Source: an uncultured Prevotella sp. (GTDB lineage Bacteria; Bacteroidota; Bacteroidia; Bacteroidales; Bacteroidaceae). Taken from it: a stretch of 64,000 nucleotides of DNA. Shown piece by piece: positions 42,649 through 50,972 of this stretch. Positions within the stretch are counted from its first letter, which is position 1. Each line of letters starts with the position of its first letter. The position numbers were made by a program, and so were the translations under genes. The notes under the pieces were generated by a model. The model had not been told where the DNA came from. It was given only the letters and a program-made list of their open reading frames with translations, and did no database searches. The stretch lies in assembly GCA_944320195.1 (NCBI GenBank), contig CALUGP010000003.1:96934-160933 (forward strand). The letters run 5' to 3'.

Positions 42649-42719
42649 ACGGCAAAACGCAATGCGAAAGACGGCGAATCGCGCTGTGATTTGCCGTCTT
42701 TCGCATTGCGTTTTGCCGT
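42649..42719. terminator. Long perfect hairpin, variant GGCCGTC element (locus 8)
   Basis: Arms ACGGCAAAACGCAATGCG + AAAGACGGC and their exact complement form a stem of about 27 bp with a short interrupted loop. It lies between the convergent small-protein and radC genes. It lacks the GGCC core but shares the AATGCGAAAGACGGC phrase with the other elements. It is probably a bidirectional terminator. Confidence 0.75.
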
Positions 42720-42803
42720 GTTTTGGAAAGCCTGCTTTCCCCGTTGCGGTTCAGGTCAGGCGCGGAGCCGCTTCTTAAGCCTGTTTGTCCGTGTAACGGC
42801 CGT

Positions 42804-43496
42804 TTACAGCCGTCCCTCATCCGAGTAGCTGTAATACCGGCCGTCGGTTATAATGATATGGTCGAGCATGTGCAGGCGCATCAGTTCGCACGCCTTCTTC
42901 ATGCGCTGCGTCAGGCGGTCGTCGTCTCCGCTGGGGCGTGGGTTGCCGCTTGGGTGGTTGTGGCAGAGGGCTACGACGGTGGCGTTGCAAAGCAGTGCGG
43001 ACTTGACGGCGAGCCGTATGTCTACGGCCGTCTCGGTGATGCCGCCGTGAGACAGCATCACGCTTTTTATCAGCCTGAAGTTCTGGTTCATCAGCAGTAT
43101 CCATGCTTCCTCCACGTCCAGATCCTGCATTTTCGGCCGCATGTATTCGTATATGGCCGCGGCGGAGTCAAACCTGTCGCGCATTTCCGCCTTTTCCCCC
43201 TGCCGGCGCTTGCCCAGCTCGCAGGCGGCGATGATGGTTACGGCCTTTGCCGGGCCGAGGCCTTTGTAGCGGCCGCCGGCCAGCTCGTCAATGGTTCTTT
43301 TGCCGAGCGTGTTCAGGTTGTTGCCGCAGTCGGCGAGCACGCGTTTCATCAGGTCTACGGCGCTCTCGTCCTGAGAGCCCGAGCCTATGAGTATGGCCAG
43401 CAGCTCGGCGTTGGTCAGTGCCGCCGCGCCGTGCTTCATGAGCTTCTCGCGCGGCCTGTCTTCCTCGGCCCATTGGTTTATGGAAAGCTTGTTCAT
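42804..43496 (-). CDS. radC: RadC family JAB-domain protein
   Basis: 230 residues. An N-terminal helix-hairpin-helix part (DRPREKLMKHGAAALTNAEL LAILIGSG...YKGLGPAKAVTI) precedes an MPN/JAB domain with the metalloprotease-like motif LCHNHPSGNPRPSGDD (HxH-x7-S-x2-D). The annotation 'DNA repair protein RadC' is historical. Its real function is unclear, since a repair role in E. coli was not supported. Length and motif order are typical. It is on the minus strand, and the CCCACCCC pair lies just upstream of its start. Confidence 0.95.
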   Translation of the reverse strand: MNKLSINQWAEEDRPREKLMKHGAAALTNAELLAILIGSGSQDESAVDLMKRVLADCGNNLNTLGKRTIDELAGGRYKGLGPAKAVTIIAACELGKRRQGEKAEMRDRFDSAAAIYEYMRPKMQDLDVEEAWILLMNQNFRLIKSVMLSHGGITETAVDIRLAVKSALLCNATVVALCHNHPSGNPRPSGDDDRLTQRMKKACELMRLHMLDHIIITDGRYYSYSDEGRL

Positions 43497-43509
43497 GGAA
43501 GTTTAATAT

Positions 43510-43695
43510 ACCCACCCCAGCCCTCCCGAAGGGAGGGAGACTGATATGTGTTGTTTGCAAAGTGCAATACTTCTTGTATTGTCTTTACCATATTCATTTT
43601 AACCAAAATTGAATGGACTGTGTAAAAGGAATATGCTTGTAAACCGTTGCCATGGTCATATAAAGCTCCCTCCCTTGGGGAGGGCTGGGGTGGGT
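43510..43695. repeat. Paired inverted CCCACCCC element (copy C)
   Basis: The left arm (43510-43540, ACCCACCCCAGCCCTCCC and a GAAGGGAGGGAG end) and the right arm (43664-43695) are near-perfect inverses with an unrelated 120-bp centre. The right arm ends 2 bp before the stop of the glycosyltransferase gene and the left arm begins 13 bp before the radC start, so the pair fills the whole gap. Confidence 0.8.
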
Positions 43696-43697
43696 TG

Positions 43698-44735
43698 TTA
43701 CTTGTAAAACGTTTTCTCGAATGCATGGAACTCGTCCTGCCCCTTGACGCAGCGTTTCCACCATGCGGCGATGAATCCGCAGCCGTAGCCGAAGAGTTGG
43801 ATGAACGCCGCCGGGACGCTGAGCAGGCCAACCTTAAGGCTCTTGTTGGCTGCAGAGGAGTCGGCCATGATGACAAGGCAGTAAAGCAGTATGGGCAGCC
43901 ACGGCGCGGCGCAGAGCCAGTACCAGCGGTGTATGTCGTCGTAGGCCATGAGCACGCGCCCCACGGCCGACGTGAGCACCAGTGCGCAGACGCCGACGGT
44001 GAACACCGTGGGCAGCATGTGGACCAGCTTGAGCGACTCGGGATATTTCTTGTAAAGGTTGATGCGCGCTATGCCGCTGTTGTACACCTGGCGGAAGAAC
44101 TTGCGGAAGTCGGTGCGCCGCTTGTGCCACACCCATGCCTCGGGCATCAGGCGGCATCGGCATCCGGCCTTGAATATGCGTATGCTGAAGTCGATGTCCT
44201 CGCCGAAGCGCATCTTCGAGAAGCCTCCGAGGCGCAGGTACACGTCGCGGCGCACGCCCATGTTGTAAGAGCGGGGGTAAAACTTGTCGAGCTTTTTCTT
44301 GCCTCCGCGTATCCCACCCGTGGTGAAGAAGCTCGTCATGGAGTAGCTTATGGCCTTCTGCGTGTCGGTGAACGAGTCATGGGCGCGGTCGGGGCCGCCG
44401 AAGGCGTCGGCCGGCTCGCGTTCCAATTCGGCTTCTACGGCCTCGAGATATCCTTTTGGCACGACCACGTCAGAGTCGAGTACTATGAGATATTCGCCCT
44501 TCGAGCGCTCCGCGCCGTAGTTGCGGCTTTGCCCCGGGCCGCTGTTAGGCTTGGCGTAGTAGTGCAGGTTGAGCTTGCCGGCGTATTTTGCGCACACGTC
44601 CTTGCACGGCGTGGCGCTGCCGTCTTCTACGATTACAACCTCAAAGTCTTTGACGGTCTGGGCTGTGAGGCTTTCCAGAAGTTCGTCGACTTCGTCGGGG
44701 CGGTTGTACACGGGAACGATGAATGAGTATTTCAT
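43698..44735 (-). CDS. Glycosyltransferase family 2 protein
   Basis: 345 residues from the ATG at 44733-44735 (MKYSFIVPVYNRPDEVDELL). The longer frame upstream lacks similarity. The GT-A fold shows VVIVEDGS, the metal-binding DSD in LIVLDSDVVVPKGYLEAV, FGGPDRAHDSFTD and a GGFSKMRFGEDIDFSIRIF acceptor region. Two or three hydrophobic segments near the C-terminus (about 250-325) anchor it in the inner membrane. It probably builds a cell-surface glycan from nucleotide sugars; donor and acceptor are unknown. No other glycan genes are adjacent. Confidence 0.93.
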   Translation of the reverse strand: MKYSFIVPVYNRPDEVDELLESLTAQTVKDFEVVIVEDGSATPCKDVCAKYAGKLNLHYYAKPNSGPGQSRNYGAERSKGEYLIVLDSDVVVPKGYLEAVEAELEREPADAFGGPDRAHDSFTDTQKAISYSMTSFFTTGGIRGGKKKLDKFYPRSYNMGVRRDVYLRLGGFSKMRFGEDIDFSIRIFKAGCRCRLMPEAWVWHKRRTDFRKFFRQVYNSGIARINLYKKYPESLKLVHMLPTVFTVGVCALVLTSAVGRVLMAYDDIHRWYWLCAAPWLPILLYCLVIMADSSAANKSLKVGLLSVPAAFIQLFGYGCGFIAAWWKRCVKGQDEFHAFEKTFYK

Positions 44736-44843
44736 TGATGTCGGGATTTGAGTGATAGACGTGGGTTGATGAGTAAAGACGAGTGTCTGTAAATAGCCGG
44801 ACAGCCGTTTCCGGTGGCTTGCCGGCTTGGTTTTGAAAAACAT

Positions 44844-44940
44844 TAAAGGAGCAAAGACGTTAAGACAAATGGCTTGCTGCAGAAATATCGCATGCTTCTA
44901 AGCGTTTGCCTTAACTCCTTTGCTCCTTTATTCTCTAACT
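44844..44940. repeat. Imperfect long palindrome downstream of efp
   Basis: Arms TAAAGGAGCAAAG...GTTAAG (44844-44872) and the inverse CTTAAC...CTTTGCTCCTTTA (about 44910-44940) pair over ~28 nt with a few mismatches. The element is 13 bp past the efp stop (minus strand) and upstream of the glycosyltransferase. It resembles in style the palindromes at 24950 and 58583. Confidence 0.65.
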
Positions 44941-44953
44941 CCTTGAATTGGAG

Positions 44954-45520
44954 TTACTCCTTCACGCGGTTGAGGTAGCTTCCGTCGCGTGTGTCGATCT
45001 GGATGAGGTCGCCCTCGTTGATGAACAGCGGCACGCGCACCTCGACGCCTGTTTCAAGCGTGGCGGGCTTAGTCGCGTTGGTTGCTGTGTCGCCTTTCAC
45101 GCCCGGCTCGCTGTGGGTTACGCGCAGGTTGGTCTTCACCGGCATCTCGGCGTAGAGTATCGTGCCGTCTGTGGTGTCGGTGACAACCTCGACAACGTCG
45201 CCCTCCTTCATGTAGTCAACGCCGATGATGGAGTCGCGGTTGATTGGTATCTGCTCGAAAGTCTCCTGGTTCATGAAGATCAGGCCTGTGGGGTCTTCAT
45301 ACAGATACTGGTAAGGGCGGTGCTCTATGCGCACGTCCTCAAGCTTGAATCCTATCTGGAATGTGCGTTCAAGCACGCGTCCGTCGGTTACGTTCTTCAG
45401 CTTTGTGCGCATTACGGTGTTTCCCTTTCCAGGCTTGACGTGCTGGAAGTCGATGCAAATCCATACCTGGTTGTCCATGCGGATGCATGTACCTTTCTTT
45501 ATTTCCTGTGAGTTAATCAT
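44954..45520 (-). CDS. efp: Elongation factor P
   Basis: 188 residues from the ATG at 45518-45520 (MINSQEIKKGTCIRMD). Three OB-like domains are recognisable: the N-terminal KOW-like domain with the tip loop HVKPGKGN (lysine K32), the middle domain with LKNVTDGRVLERTFQIG, and the C-terminal domain with VKGDTATNATKPATLETG and the closing EGDLIQIDTRDGSYLNRV. EF-P relieves ribosome stalling at polyproline stretches. The tip residue is lysine, but no modification enzyme gene is adjacent. It is divergent from rpmH. Confidence 0.97.
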   Translation of the reverse strand: MINSQEIKKGTCIRMDNQVWICIDFQHVKPGKGNTVMRTKLKNVTDGRVLERTFQIGFKLEDVRIEHRPYQYLYEDPTGLIFMNQETFEQIPINRDSIIGVDYMKEGDVVEVVTDTTDGTILYAEMPVKTNLRVTHSEPGVKGDTATNATKPATLETGVEVRVPLFINEGDLIQIDTRDGSYLNRVKE

Positions 45521-45700
45521 TTTGTATATGTAATTTAGAATGTTGTCGCCTGTCCGTAAATCATGATAAGGCGGCACTTTGAGGCCCGGCGCTTCATCCG
45601 TTAGTCCCGTTATGTCCGCCTAAAAAGTTGACTTTCAGGCTGCAAAGTTACTATTTTTTTAGAAAAAAGCATAAAACAAATGCCTAAAAAACATATTATC

Positions 45701-45732
45701 CTTGGTTGTTTGAAAAGAAATGTGTACTTTTG
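45701..45732 (+). promoter_or_regulatory. rpmH promoter
   Basis: CTTG (45701-45704), a 20-nt spacer and TACTTTTG (45725-45732). The leader is about 40 nt and A-rich. Confidence 0.65.
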
Positions 45733-45777
45733 CAGCCCAAAGCGTGGAACGAATAACAACAAAAATAAAATAAGAAT

Positions 45778-45933
45778 ATGAAAAGAACATTTCAGCCGCA
45801 CAACAGGCGTAGGGTGAACAAGCACGGTTTCCGTGAGAGAATGGCAACAAAGAACGGCCGCCGCGTGCTTGCGTCACGCCGTGCAAAGGGTCGCAAGAAG
45901 CTTACTGTTTCAGACGAGCATCACGGAAAGTAA
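45778..45933 (+). CDS. rpmH: 50S ribosomal protein L34
   Basis: 51 residues, very basic: [20 protein letters not shown] continuing with [20 protein letters not shown]. This is the L34 signature. The usual length is about 45-52 residues. A short acidic/His tail (SDEHHGK) is typical for Bacteroidota. The gene has its own promoter and is divergent from efp. No rnpA or dnaA follows, as is common in this phylum. Confidence 0.97.
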   Translation: MKRTFQPHNRRRVNKHGFRERMATKNGRRVLASRRAKGRKKLTVSDEHHGK

Positions 45934-45986
45934 ACCGCAGCCCGTAAGAAATTGAACCGGAAAAAGGAAAGAAGTAAAGCGATGTC

Positions 45987-46017
45987 TTTGCTTCTTTCTG
46001 TTTTTTTCATACCTTTG
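45987..46017 (+). promoter_or_regulatory. Promoter of the PASTA - RluD - ddl run
   Basis: TTTG (45987-45990), a 19-nt spacer and TACCTTTG (46010-46017) match the consensus exactly. The ATG is 20 bp further on. Confidence 0.8.
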
Positions 46018-46036
46018 CAGGAAACATACGACAAGG

Positions 46037-46750
46037 ATGAAGACAAGGGATTTCTTTAGAAAAATCTTCAGCTTGAGGCTTTGGCTCAACCTGGCCTTGA
46101 TGCTGGTTGTCGTCGTCTTGTTGTGTCTGGGAGTGAAAGTCGGGCTCGACATATACACGCACCACGGCGAGGAGATATCCGTGCCGGACGTTAGGCGCAA
46201 GGCTTTCGCCGATGCCGAGCACATATTGACGGGAAACGGGCTTGGAGTTGTGGTGAGCGACACAGGATATGTAAAGACCCTTCCGCCTGACTGCATACTC
46301 GAACAGTCGCCGGAGCCGGGCAAGAAAGTCAAGTCCGGAAGAGTGGTTTATGTCGTGATAAACTCCTCGCATTCTCCGATGCTGGCCATTCCCGACATAA
46401 TAGACAACTGCTCTTACCGTGAGGCGCGCGCAAAGCTGATAGCCATGGGCTTCAAGGTGGGCACCACCGAGTACATCTCCGGCGAGAAGGAATGGCTGTA
46501 TGGCTTGAAGTCGAATGGCAAGATGCTGCGCAACGGGCAGAAAGTGTCGGTCAATGACATTATAATAATGCAGGTTGGCGACGGTATGCGTGACATGAAC
46601 GATTCGATAGTCTATGCCGAACCGGAGGATTTTTACGGTGAATATGGAGACTCCGTGCTTGAGCCGGTGCCGTCGGACGGCGTGTTATATACAGCGCCGG
46701 AACAGGAGGGCGATGTGGACGAGTTCGAGGTCGTTACCGGACCGGAATAG
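46037..46750 (+). CDS. PASTA-domain membrane protein
   Basis: 237 residues. A short cytoplasmic N-terminus is followed by one transmembrane helix (about 16-36, LWLNLALMLVVVVLLCLGVK). Two PASTA domains come next: about 46-110 (ISVPDVRRKAFADAEHILTG...LEQSPEPGKKVKSGRVVYVV) and about 115-180 (LAIPDIIDNCSYREARAKLI). An acidic tail ends the protein. PASTA domains bind muropeptides or other envelope ligands, usually as the sensory part of a Ser/Thr kinase or a PBP. Here there is no kinase domain and none is adjacent. The gene precedes an RluD-type synthase and ddl, an order I recognise from other Bacteroidota. Confidence 0.9.
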   Translation: MKTRDFFRKIFSLRLWLNLALMLVVVVLLCLGVKVGLDIYTHHGEEISVPDVRRKAFADAEHILTGNGLGVVVSDTGYVKTLPPDCILEQSPEPGKKVKSGRVVYVVINSSHSPMLAIPDIIDNCSYREARAKLIAMGFKVGTTEYISGEKEWLYGLKSNGKMLRNGQKVSVNDIIIMQVGDGMRDMNDSIVYAEPEDFYGEYGDSVLEPVPSDGVLYTAPEQEGDVDEFEVVTGPE

Positions 46751-46756
46751 GCATGC

Positions 46757-47842
46757 ATGCCCGAACAGCTTGCAAAAAAAGACCTTATGACAGAAGATTA
46801 TATCGACGACATAGAGTTTGACGATGACGACGGGCGGCAGCTGTATGAACATCTGCGCGTGGTTGTGGACAAGGGACAGGAACCGTTGCGCATTGACAAG
46901 TTCATGCTGAAGAAGCTGCAGCATACAAGCCGTAACCGCATACAGCGTGCGGCTGATGCCGGCTTCGTGCAAGTCAACGGGGCGCCGGTCAAGAGCAACT
47001 ACCGTGTGCGTCCTTTGGATGTGATCACGCTGATGCTCGACAGGCCGCAATACGACAACACCATTGAGCCTGAGGACATCCCGTTGGACATTGTCTACGA
47101 AGACACAGAGCTGATGGTGATCAACAAACCGGCTGGTCTTGTTGTGCATCCGGGATGTGGAAATTGGCACGGCACACTCGTGAATGCCGTGGCTTGGCAT
47201 CTGAAAGACGTGCCAACGTATGACCCGAATGATCCGGAAGTAGGCCTGGTGCACCGTATAGACAAGGATACGAGCGGCCTGCTGGTTATTGCAAAGACCC
47301 CAAACGCAAAGACAAAGCTCGGCTTGCAGTTCTTCAACAAGACCACACACCGCAGTTATAATGCGCTCGTTTGGGGCAATTTCACCGAAGACGAAGGCCG
47401 CATAGAGGGCAACATAGGGCGCGATCCGAAGGAACGTATGCGAATGGCGGTGTTTCCACCTGGTTCGGAGACAGGCAAACACGCCGTCACCCATTACCGT
47501 GTGATTGAACGCTTCGGATATGTGACACTGGTTGAATGCATACTTGAGACGGGACGCACCCATCAGATAAGGGCTCACATGCGGCATATAGGCCATCCGC
47601 TTTTCGCCGACGAACGTTACGGAGGCACCGAGATACTGCGCGGCAACCGCACGGGCGGCTACCGCCAGTTCGTTGAGAACTGCTTTAAGACTTGCCCACG
47701 GCAGGCGCTTCACGCCAAAACGTTGGGTTTCGTGCATCCTGTCACAGGCAAACAGATAGACTTCACCTCTCCGCTTCCTGACGACATGGTGCGTCTTCTC
47801 GACAAATGGAGGGTATATATAAAAGGAAATGAATTTAAATAA
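46757..47842 (+). CDS. RluA/RluD family 23S rRNA pseudouridine synthase
   Basis: 361 residues. The S4 RNA-binding domain (about 45-100, RIDKFMLKKLQHTSRNRIQR) is followed by the synthase domain with the catalytic aspartate D169 in HRIDKDTSG, and by ETGRTHQIRAHMRHIGHPLF. This matches RluD-type enzymes that convert uridines in 23S rRNA helix 69, but the exact target is inferred. The ATG at 46757 lies 6 bp after the PASTA stop. A second in-frame ATG ten codons downstream (46787) could be the real start, as it skips a short, non-conserved N-terminus. Confidence 0.93.
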   Translation: MPEQLAKKDLMTEDYIDDIEFDDDDGRQLYEHLRVVVDKGQEPLRIDKFMLKKLQHTSRNRIQRAADAGFVQVNGAPVKSNYRVRPLDVITLMLDRPQYDNTIEPEDIPLDIVYEDTELMVINKPAGLVVHPGCGNWHGTLVNAVAWHLKDVPTYDPNDPEVGLVHRIDKDTSGLLVIAKTPNAKTKLGLQFFNKTTHRSYNALVWGNFTEDEGRIEGNIGRDPKERMRMAVFPPGSETGKHAVTHYRVIERFGYVTLVECILETGRTHQIRAHMRHIGHPLFADERYGGTEILRGNRTGGYRQFVENCFKTCPRQALHAKTLGFVHPVTGKQIDFTSPLPDDMVRLLDKWRVYIKGNEFK

Positions 47843-47851
47843 ATATACTTT

Positions 47852-48868
47852 ATGAAAAATCTCAAGAGAACAATAGCCATAGTGTGTGGAGGTGATTCTT
47901 CCGAATATGGTGTCTCTTTGCGCTCAGCCCAAGGGCTTTATTCTTTTTTTGACAAGGAAAGATACAATGTTTACATCGTTGTAGTGAGGGGGCTTGATTG
48001 GCACGTGGAATTGCCTGACGGGACAACCGTGCCTGTGGACCGCAACGACTTCTCGTTCATGGAGAACGGAAAACTCGTACAATTTGATTACGCTTATATC
48101 ACGATACATGGCACGCCGGGCGAAAACGGCATACTTCAGGGATATTTCGAGCTTGTGCATGTGCCTTATTCCACAAGCGGAGTGCTTGTCGAGGCGTTGA
48201 CTTTCAACAAGTTCGTGCTCAACCAATACCTGCGCGGATATGGTGTCCGTGTGGCTGACAGCCTGTTGATCCGCAAGGGATACGAGGAGATTGTCAGCGA
48301 CGACGAGATAGAAGAGCGTATCGGAATGCCGTGTTTCGTAAAGCCTGCGGCCGACGGCAGCAGCTTCGGAGTGTCAAAGGTGAAGAACAAGGATCAGCTT
48401 GCTCCTGCCATACGCAAGGCCATGATGGAAAGCGAAGATGTCATGGTTGAGCAGTTCATACAGGGAACTGAGATATCCATCGGCTGTTATAAGACGCGTG
48501 AAAAGAGTGTCGTGCTGCCTGCAACGGAAGTTGTTACACAGCATGAGTTCTTCGATTATGATGCGAAATACAACGGACAGGTGCAGGAGATAACGCCGGC
48601 CCGCCTCGCTCCCGAGACAACCAAGCGCGTGGAGGAGATAACAAGCCAGATCTATGACATTCTGCATTGCAACGGAATGATACGCATCGACTACATCATA
48701 AGCCGTGGCCAGGGCAGCGACGGACAGGAAGTGGACAAGGTGAACATGATTGAAATCAACACCACTCCGGGCATGACGGCCACGAGTTTCATTCCGCAGC
48801 AGGTCAAGGCGGCCGGTCTCAGCATGACCGACGTGCTTACCGACATTGTGGAAAACCAGTTCAGATGA
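47852..48868 (+). CDS. ddl: D-alanine--D-alanine ligase
   Basis: 338 residues of ATP-grasp ligase. Motifs are IVCGGDSSEYGVSLRSAQ (N-terminal), the THGTPGENG-like ITIHGTPGENGILQGYFEL, VKPAADGSSFGVSKVK for ATP and D-Ala binding, and the metal-binding NMIEINTTPGMTATSFIPQQ at the end. It joins two D-Ala to the dipeptide used by MurF, whose gene lies at 58711. It starts 9 bp after the synthase gene and ends with a strong terminator, so it closes a PASTA - synthase - ddl operon. Confidence 0.97.
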   Translation: MKNLKRTIAIVCGGDSSEYGVSLRSAQGLYSFFDKERYNVYIVVVRGLDWHVELPDGTTVPVDRNDFSFMENGKLVQFDYAYITIHGTPGENGILQGYFELVHVPYSTSGVLVEALTFNKFVLNQYLRGYGVRVADSLLIRKGYEEIVSDDEIEERIGMPCFVKPAADGSSFGVSKVKNKDQLAPAIRKAMMESEDVMVEQFIQGTEISIGCYKTREKSVVLPATEVVTQHEFFDYDAKYNGQVQEITPARLAPETTKRVEEITSQIYDILHCNGMIRIDYIISRGQGSDGQEVDKVNMIEINTTPGMTATSFIPQQVKAAGLSMTDVLTDIVENQFR

Positions 48869-48885
48869 TTTTTTTGAAGTTTAAG

Positions 48886-48928
48886 ACGTCAAGGGAATAA
48901 AGGTAACGATTATTCCCTTGGCGTTTTT
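48886..48928 (+). terminator. Intrinsic terminator of ddl
   Basis: Stem ACGTCAAGGGAATA / TATTCCCTTGGCGT with one mismatch and an 11-nt loop is followed by TTTTT. Confidence 0.85.
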
Positions 48929-48958
48929 AAATACCTGTAATATTAAATCTTGAAAGCT

Positions 48959-50113
48959 ATGAAAGTACCCGTTGAATTTGACAGCATCCGTCCTTTTGAG
49001 CCGGAAGAGTTGCCCCAGGTATTTGAACGGTTGTTTGCCGACCCCCAGTTCAGGAAGGTTCTGGCTTATGCTTTGCCCGGAATGCCGTTTGAGAAAGTGC
49101 GTGACAAGATTCTTTCATGCAAGACCAACCTGGAGTTCCAGATAAAGTTTTGTTATGGTTTCGTGCAGTCTTTGGTAGACAAGCTCACCACCGGGTGCGA
49201 CATGGATGTATCGTCGGTTGACGTGTCGGGGCGTTACACGTTCGTAAGCAACCACCGTGACATTGTGCTTGATTCCGGTTTCCTTGACAAGTTGCTGATA
49301 GACAACGGCTTCAAGACCACATGCGAGATTGCAATCGGCGATAACTTGTTGGCCCTGCCGTGGGTGAAAGACCTTGTGAGGGTGAACAAGTCGTTCATCG
49401 TAAGGCGCGGATTGTCGCCGCGCGAGACGCTCGTGGCCAGCCGCCTGATGTCCGATTACATGCATTTCGTCATAGAAGAAAAGCACGACAACATATGGAT
49501 CGCACAGCGCGAGGGGCGCGCCAAGGACTCCGACGACCGCACACAGCCTGCCATTCTGAAGATGATGGCAATGGGCGGAGGCCGCGGCAGCGTTGTTGAA
49601 AAGCTGCGCCGGCTGCACATCGTTCCGTTGTCAATCTCTTACGAATATGATCCCTGCGACTATCTGAAGGCGCGCGAGTTCCAGCTGAAGCGCGACAATG
49701 CCGGCTGGAAGAAGTCAGCCGAAGACGACATCGTGAGTATGCGCACCGGAATAACCGGCTACAAGGGGCGTGTCCACTACCAATGTGCGCCGTGTATAGA
49801 CGCCTGGCTTGACGCGCTCGACCCCTCGACTCCCAAGACTGAGGTGTTTGACGTAATAGCAAGGCACATCGACCAAGGCATACATAGCAACTACCGCCTT
49901 TATCCCTGCAACTATGCAGCTCTCGACATGCTGCGTGGCGACGGCACTTTCAGCGACAAGTACACGGCTGAAGAGAAGGCCGCTTTCGAGAAATACCTTG
50001 CCGGTCAGCTAGCCAAAATCGACATTCCGCACAAGGACGAGCCGTATCTTATGGAGCGTATGCTCACCATGTATGCCAACCCAGCCGTCAATTATCTTAA
50101 CGCCACGCGATGA
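48959..50113 (+). CDS. Glycerol-3-phosphate/lysophospholipid acyltransferase-like protein
   Basis: 384 residues from the ATG at 48959 (a TTG three codons upstream is less likely). The acyltransferase motif I is FVSNHRDIVLD (NHx4D), followed by the ALPWVKDLVRVNKSFIVRRG region and the motif IWIAQREGRAKDSDD, which correspond to blocks II and III of PlsC/GPAT-like enzymes. The C-terminal helical part (about 260-384) is characteristic of the larger Bacteroidota form. It may acylate a glycerol phosphate or another lipid precursor. The stop overlaps the NigD-like gene by 4 bp (ATGA), showing coupling. Confidence 0.88.
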   Translation: MKVPVEFDSIRPFEPEELPQVFERLFADPQFRKVLAYALPGMPFEKVRDKILSCKTNLEFQIKFCYGFVQSLVDKLTTGCDMDVSSVDVSGRYTFVSNHRDIVLDSGFLDKLLIDNGFKTTCEIAIGDNLLALPWVKDLVRVNKSFIVRRGLSPRETLVASRLMSDYMHFVIEEKHDNIWIAQREGRAKDSDDRTQPAILKMMAMGGGRGSVVEKLRRLHIVPLSISYEYDPCDYLKAREFQLKRDNAGWKKSAEDDIVSMRTGITGYKGRVHYQCAPCIDAWLDALDPSTPKTEVFDVIARHIDQGIHSNYRLYPCNYAALDMLRGDGTFSDKYTAEEKAAFEKYLAGQLAKIDIPHKDEPYLMERMLTMYANPAVNYLNATR

Positions 50114-50802
50114 GACATTGCCTGAAATACATCTTCCTGCCGCTTGTTTTCGCGCTTCTTGCGTGTGAGAACGAGGCGTATGACACCGGCGACGGCCCTC
50201 TCTCCGGCATGCGTGCCGACTTTGTCGAGGCGCTGACCGACGCCGACGCGCATATGGCAAGTGTCGAGACCGACGCCGGCGAGCGGCTTTTTCTTACCGA
50301 CAGGGTGACCGTAGGCTGGATGGAACGCCCCGACACGGTATACCGTGCGCTGCTGTATTATAATAAGGTGGAGGCCGACAGCGGCGCGTTTCTTGCCGAG
50401 CCGCTCGGCATCACGCAGGTGCTTGTGCCGCCGGTCACCGCCGTTGGCGACATGAATGATGACCTTAAGGCCGACCCTCTGGACTTTGTCAGCTCGTGGA
50501 AGAGCGCCAACGGCAAGTACCTGAACCTTGAACTCGGCGTTAAGACAGGCACCGTGGACGGCTCATACGGCACGCAGACGCTCGGCCTTGTGTGCCTCGG
50601 CGTGGACGAGCGGGCCGACGGCACGCGCCTTGTGCGCCTCGCCTTGTATCACGACCAGGCCGGAGTGCCTCAGTATTACACCGCCACCGTTTACCTCAGC
50701 ATCGCCGTTTCGCGCCTTCCCATAGAGCCGACAGAGGGCGACGAGGTGAGCGTCGACATCGAGACTTACGGAGGAACGCTTACACGAACGTTTACTTTTT
50801 AA
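50110..50802 (+). CDS. NigD-like lipoprotein
   Basis: 230 residues with a lipobox (VFALLAC, C19). The body shows the NigD-like N-terminal OB-type part (TDAGERLFLTDRVTVGWMER) and C-terminal beta part (DFVSSWKSANGKYLNLELGV, VCLGVDERADGTRLVRLALY). NigD-like proteins are common in Bacteroidales, named from a bacteriocin-related locus, but their role is not known. The start overlaps the acyltransferase stop, so the two products are linked. A terminator follows. Confidence 0.85.
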   Translation: MRHCLKYIFLPLVFALLACENEAYDTGDGPLSGMRADFVEALTDADAHMASVETDAGERLFLTDRVTVGWMERPDTVYRALLYYNKVEADSGAFLAEPLGITQVLVPPVTAVGDMNDDLKADPLDFVSSWKSANGKYLNLELGVKTGTVDGSYGTQTLGLVCLGVDERADGTRLVRLALYHDQAGVPQYYTATVYLSIAVSRLPIEPTEGDEVSVDIETYGGTLTRTFTF

Positions 50803-50818
50803 TATATAATTTTACAAA

Positions 50819-50857
50819 GAAGGCTGCCGCCCCGTCGCCGGGCGCGCAGCCTTTTAT
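50819..50857 (+). terminator. Intrinsic terminator after the NigD-like gene
   Basis: Stem AAGGCTGC / GCAGCCTT with an inner GC-rich loop is followed by TTATT, 17 bp past the stop. Confidence 0.75.
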
Positions 50858-50972
50858 TGTTCTTTGCCGTGTGTTTTTTTGCAAAAAACATGAAAAACAC
50901 GTCTCCTTGTGTCACAAAAGCGGCCTTCTTGCGTAATAAGGGTAAACGTATAACACATTAAAACGTAATATC

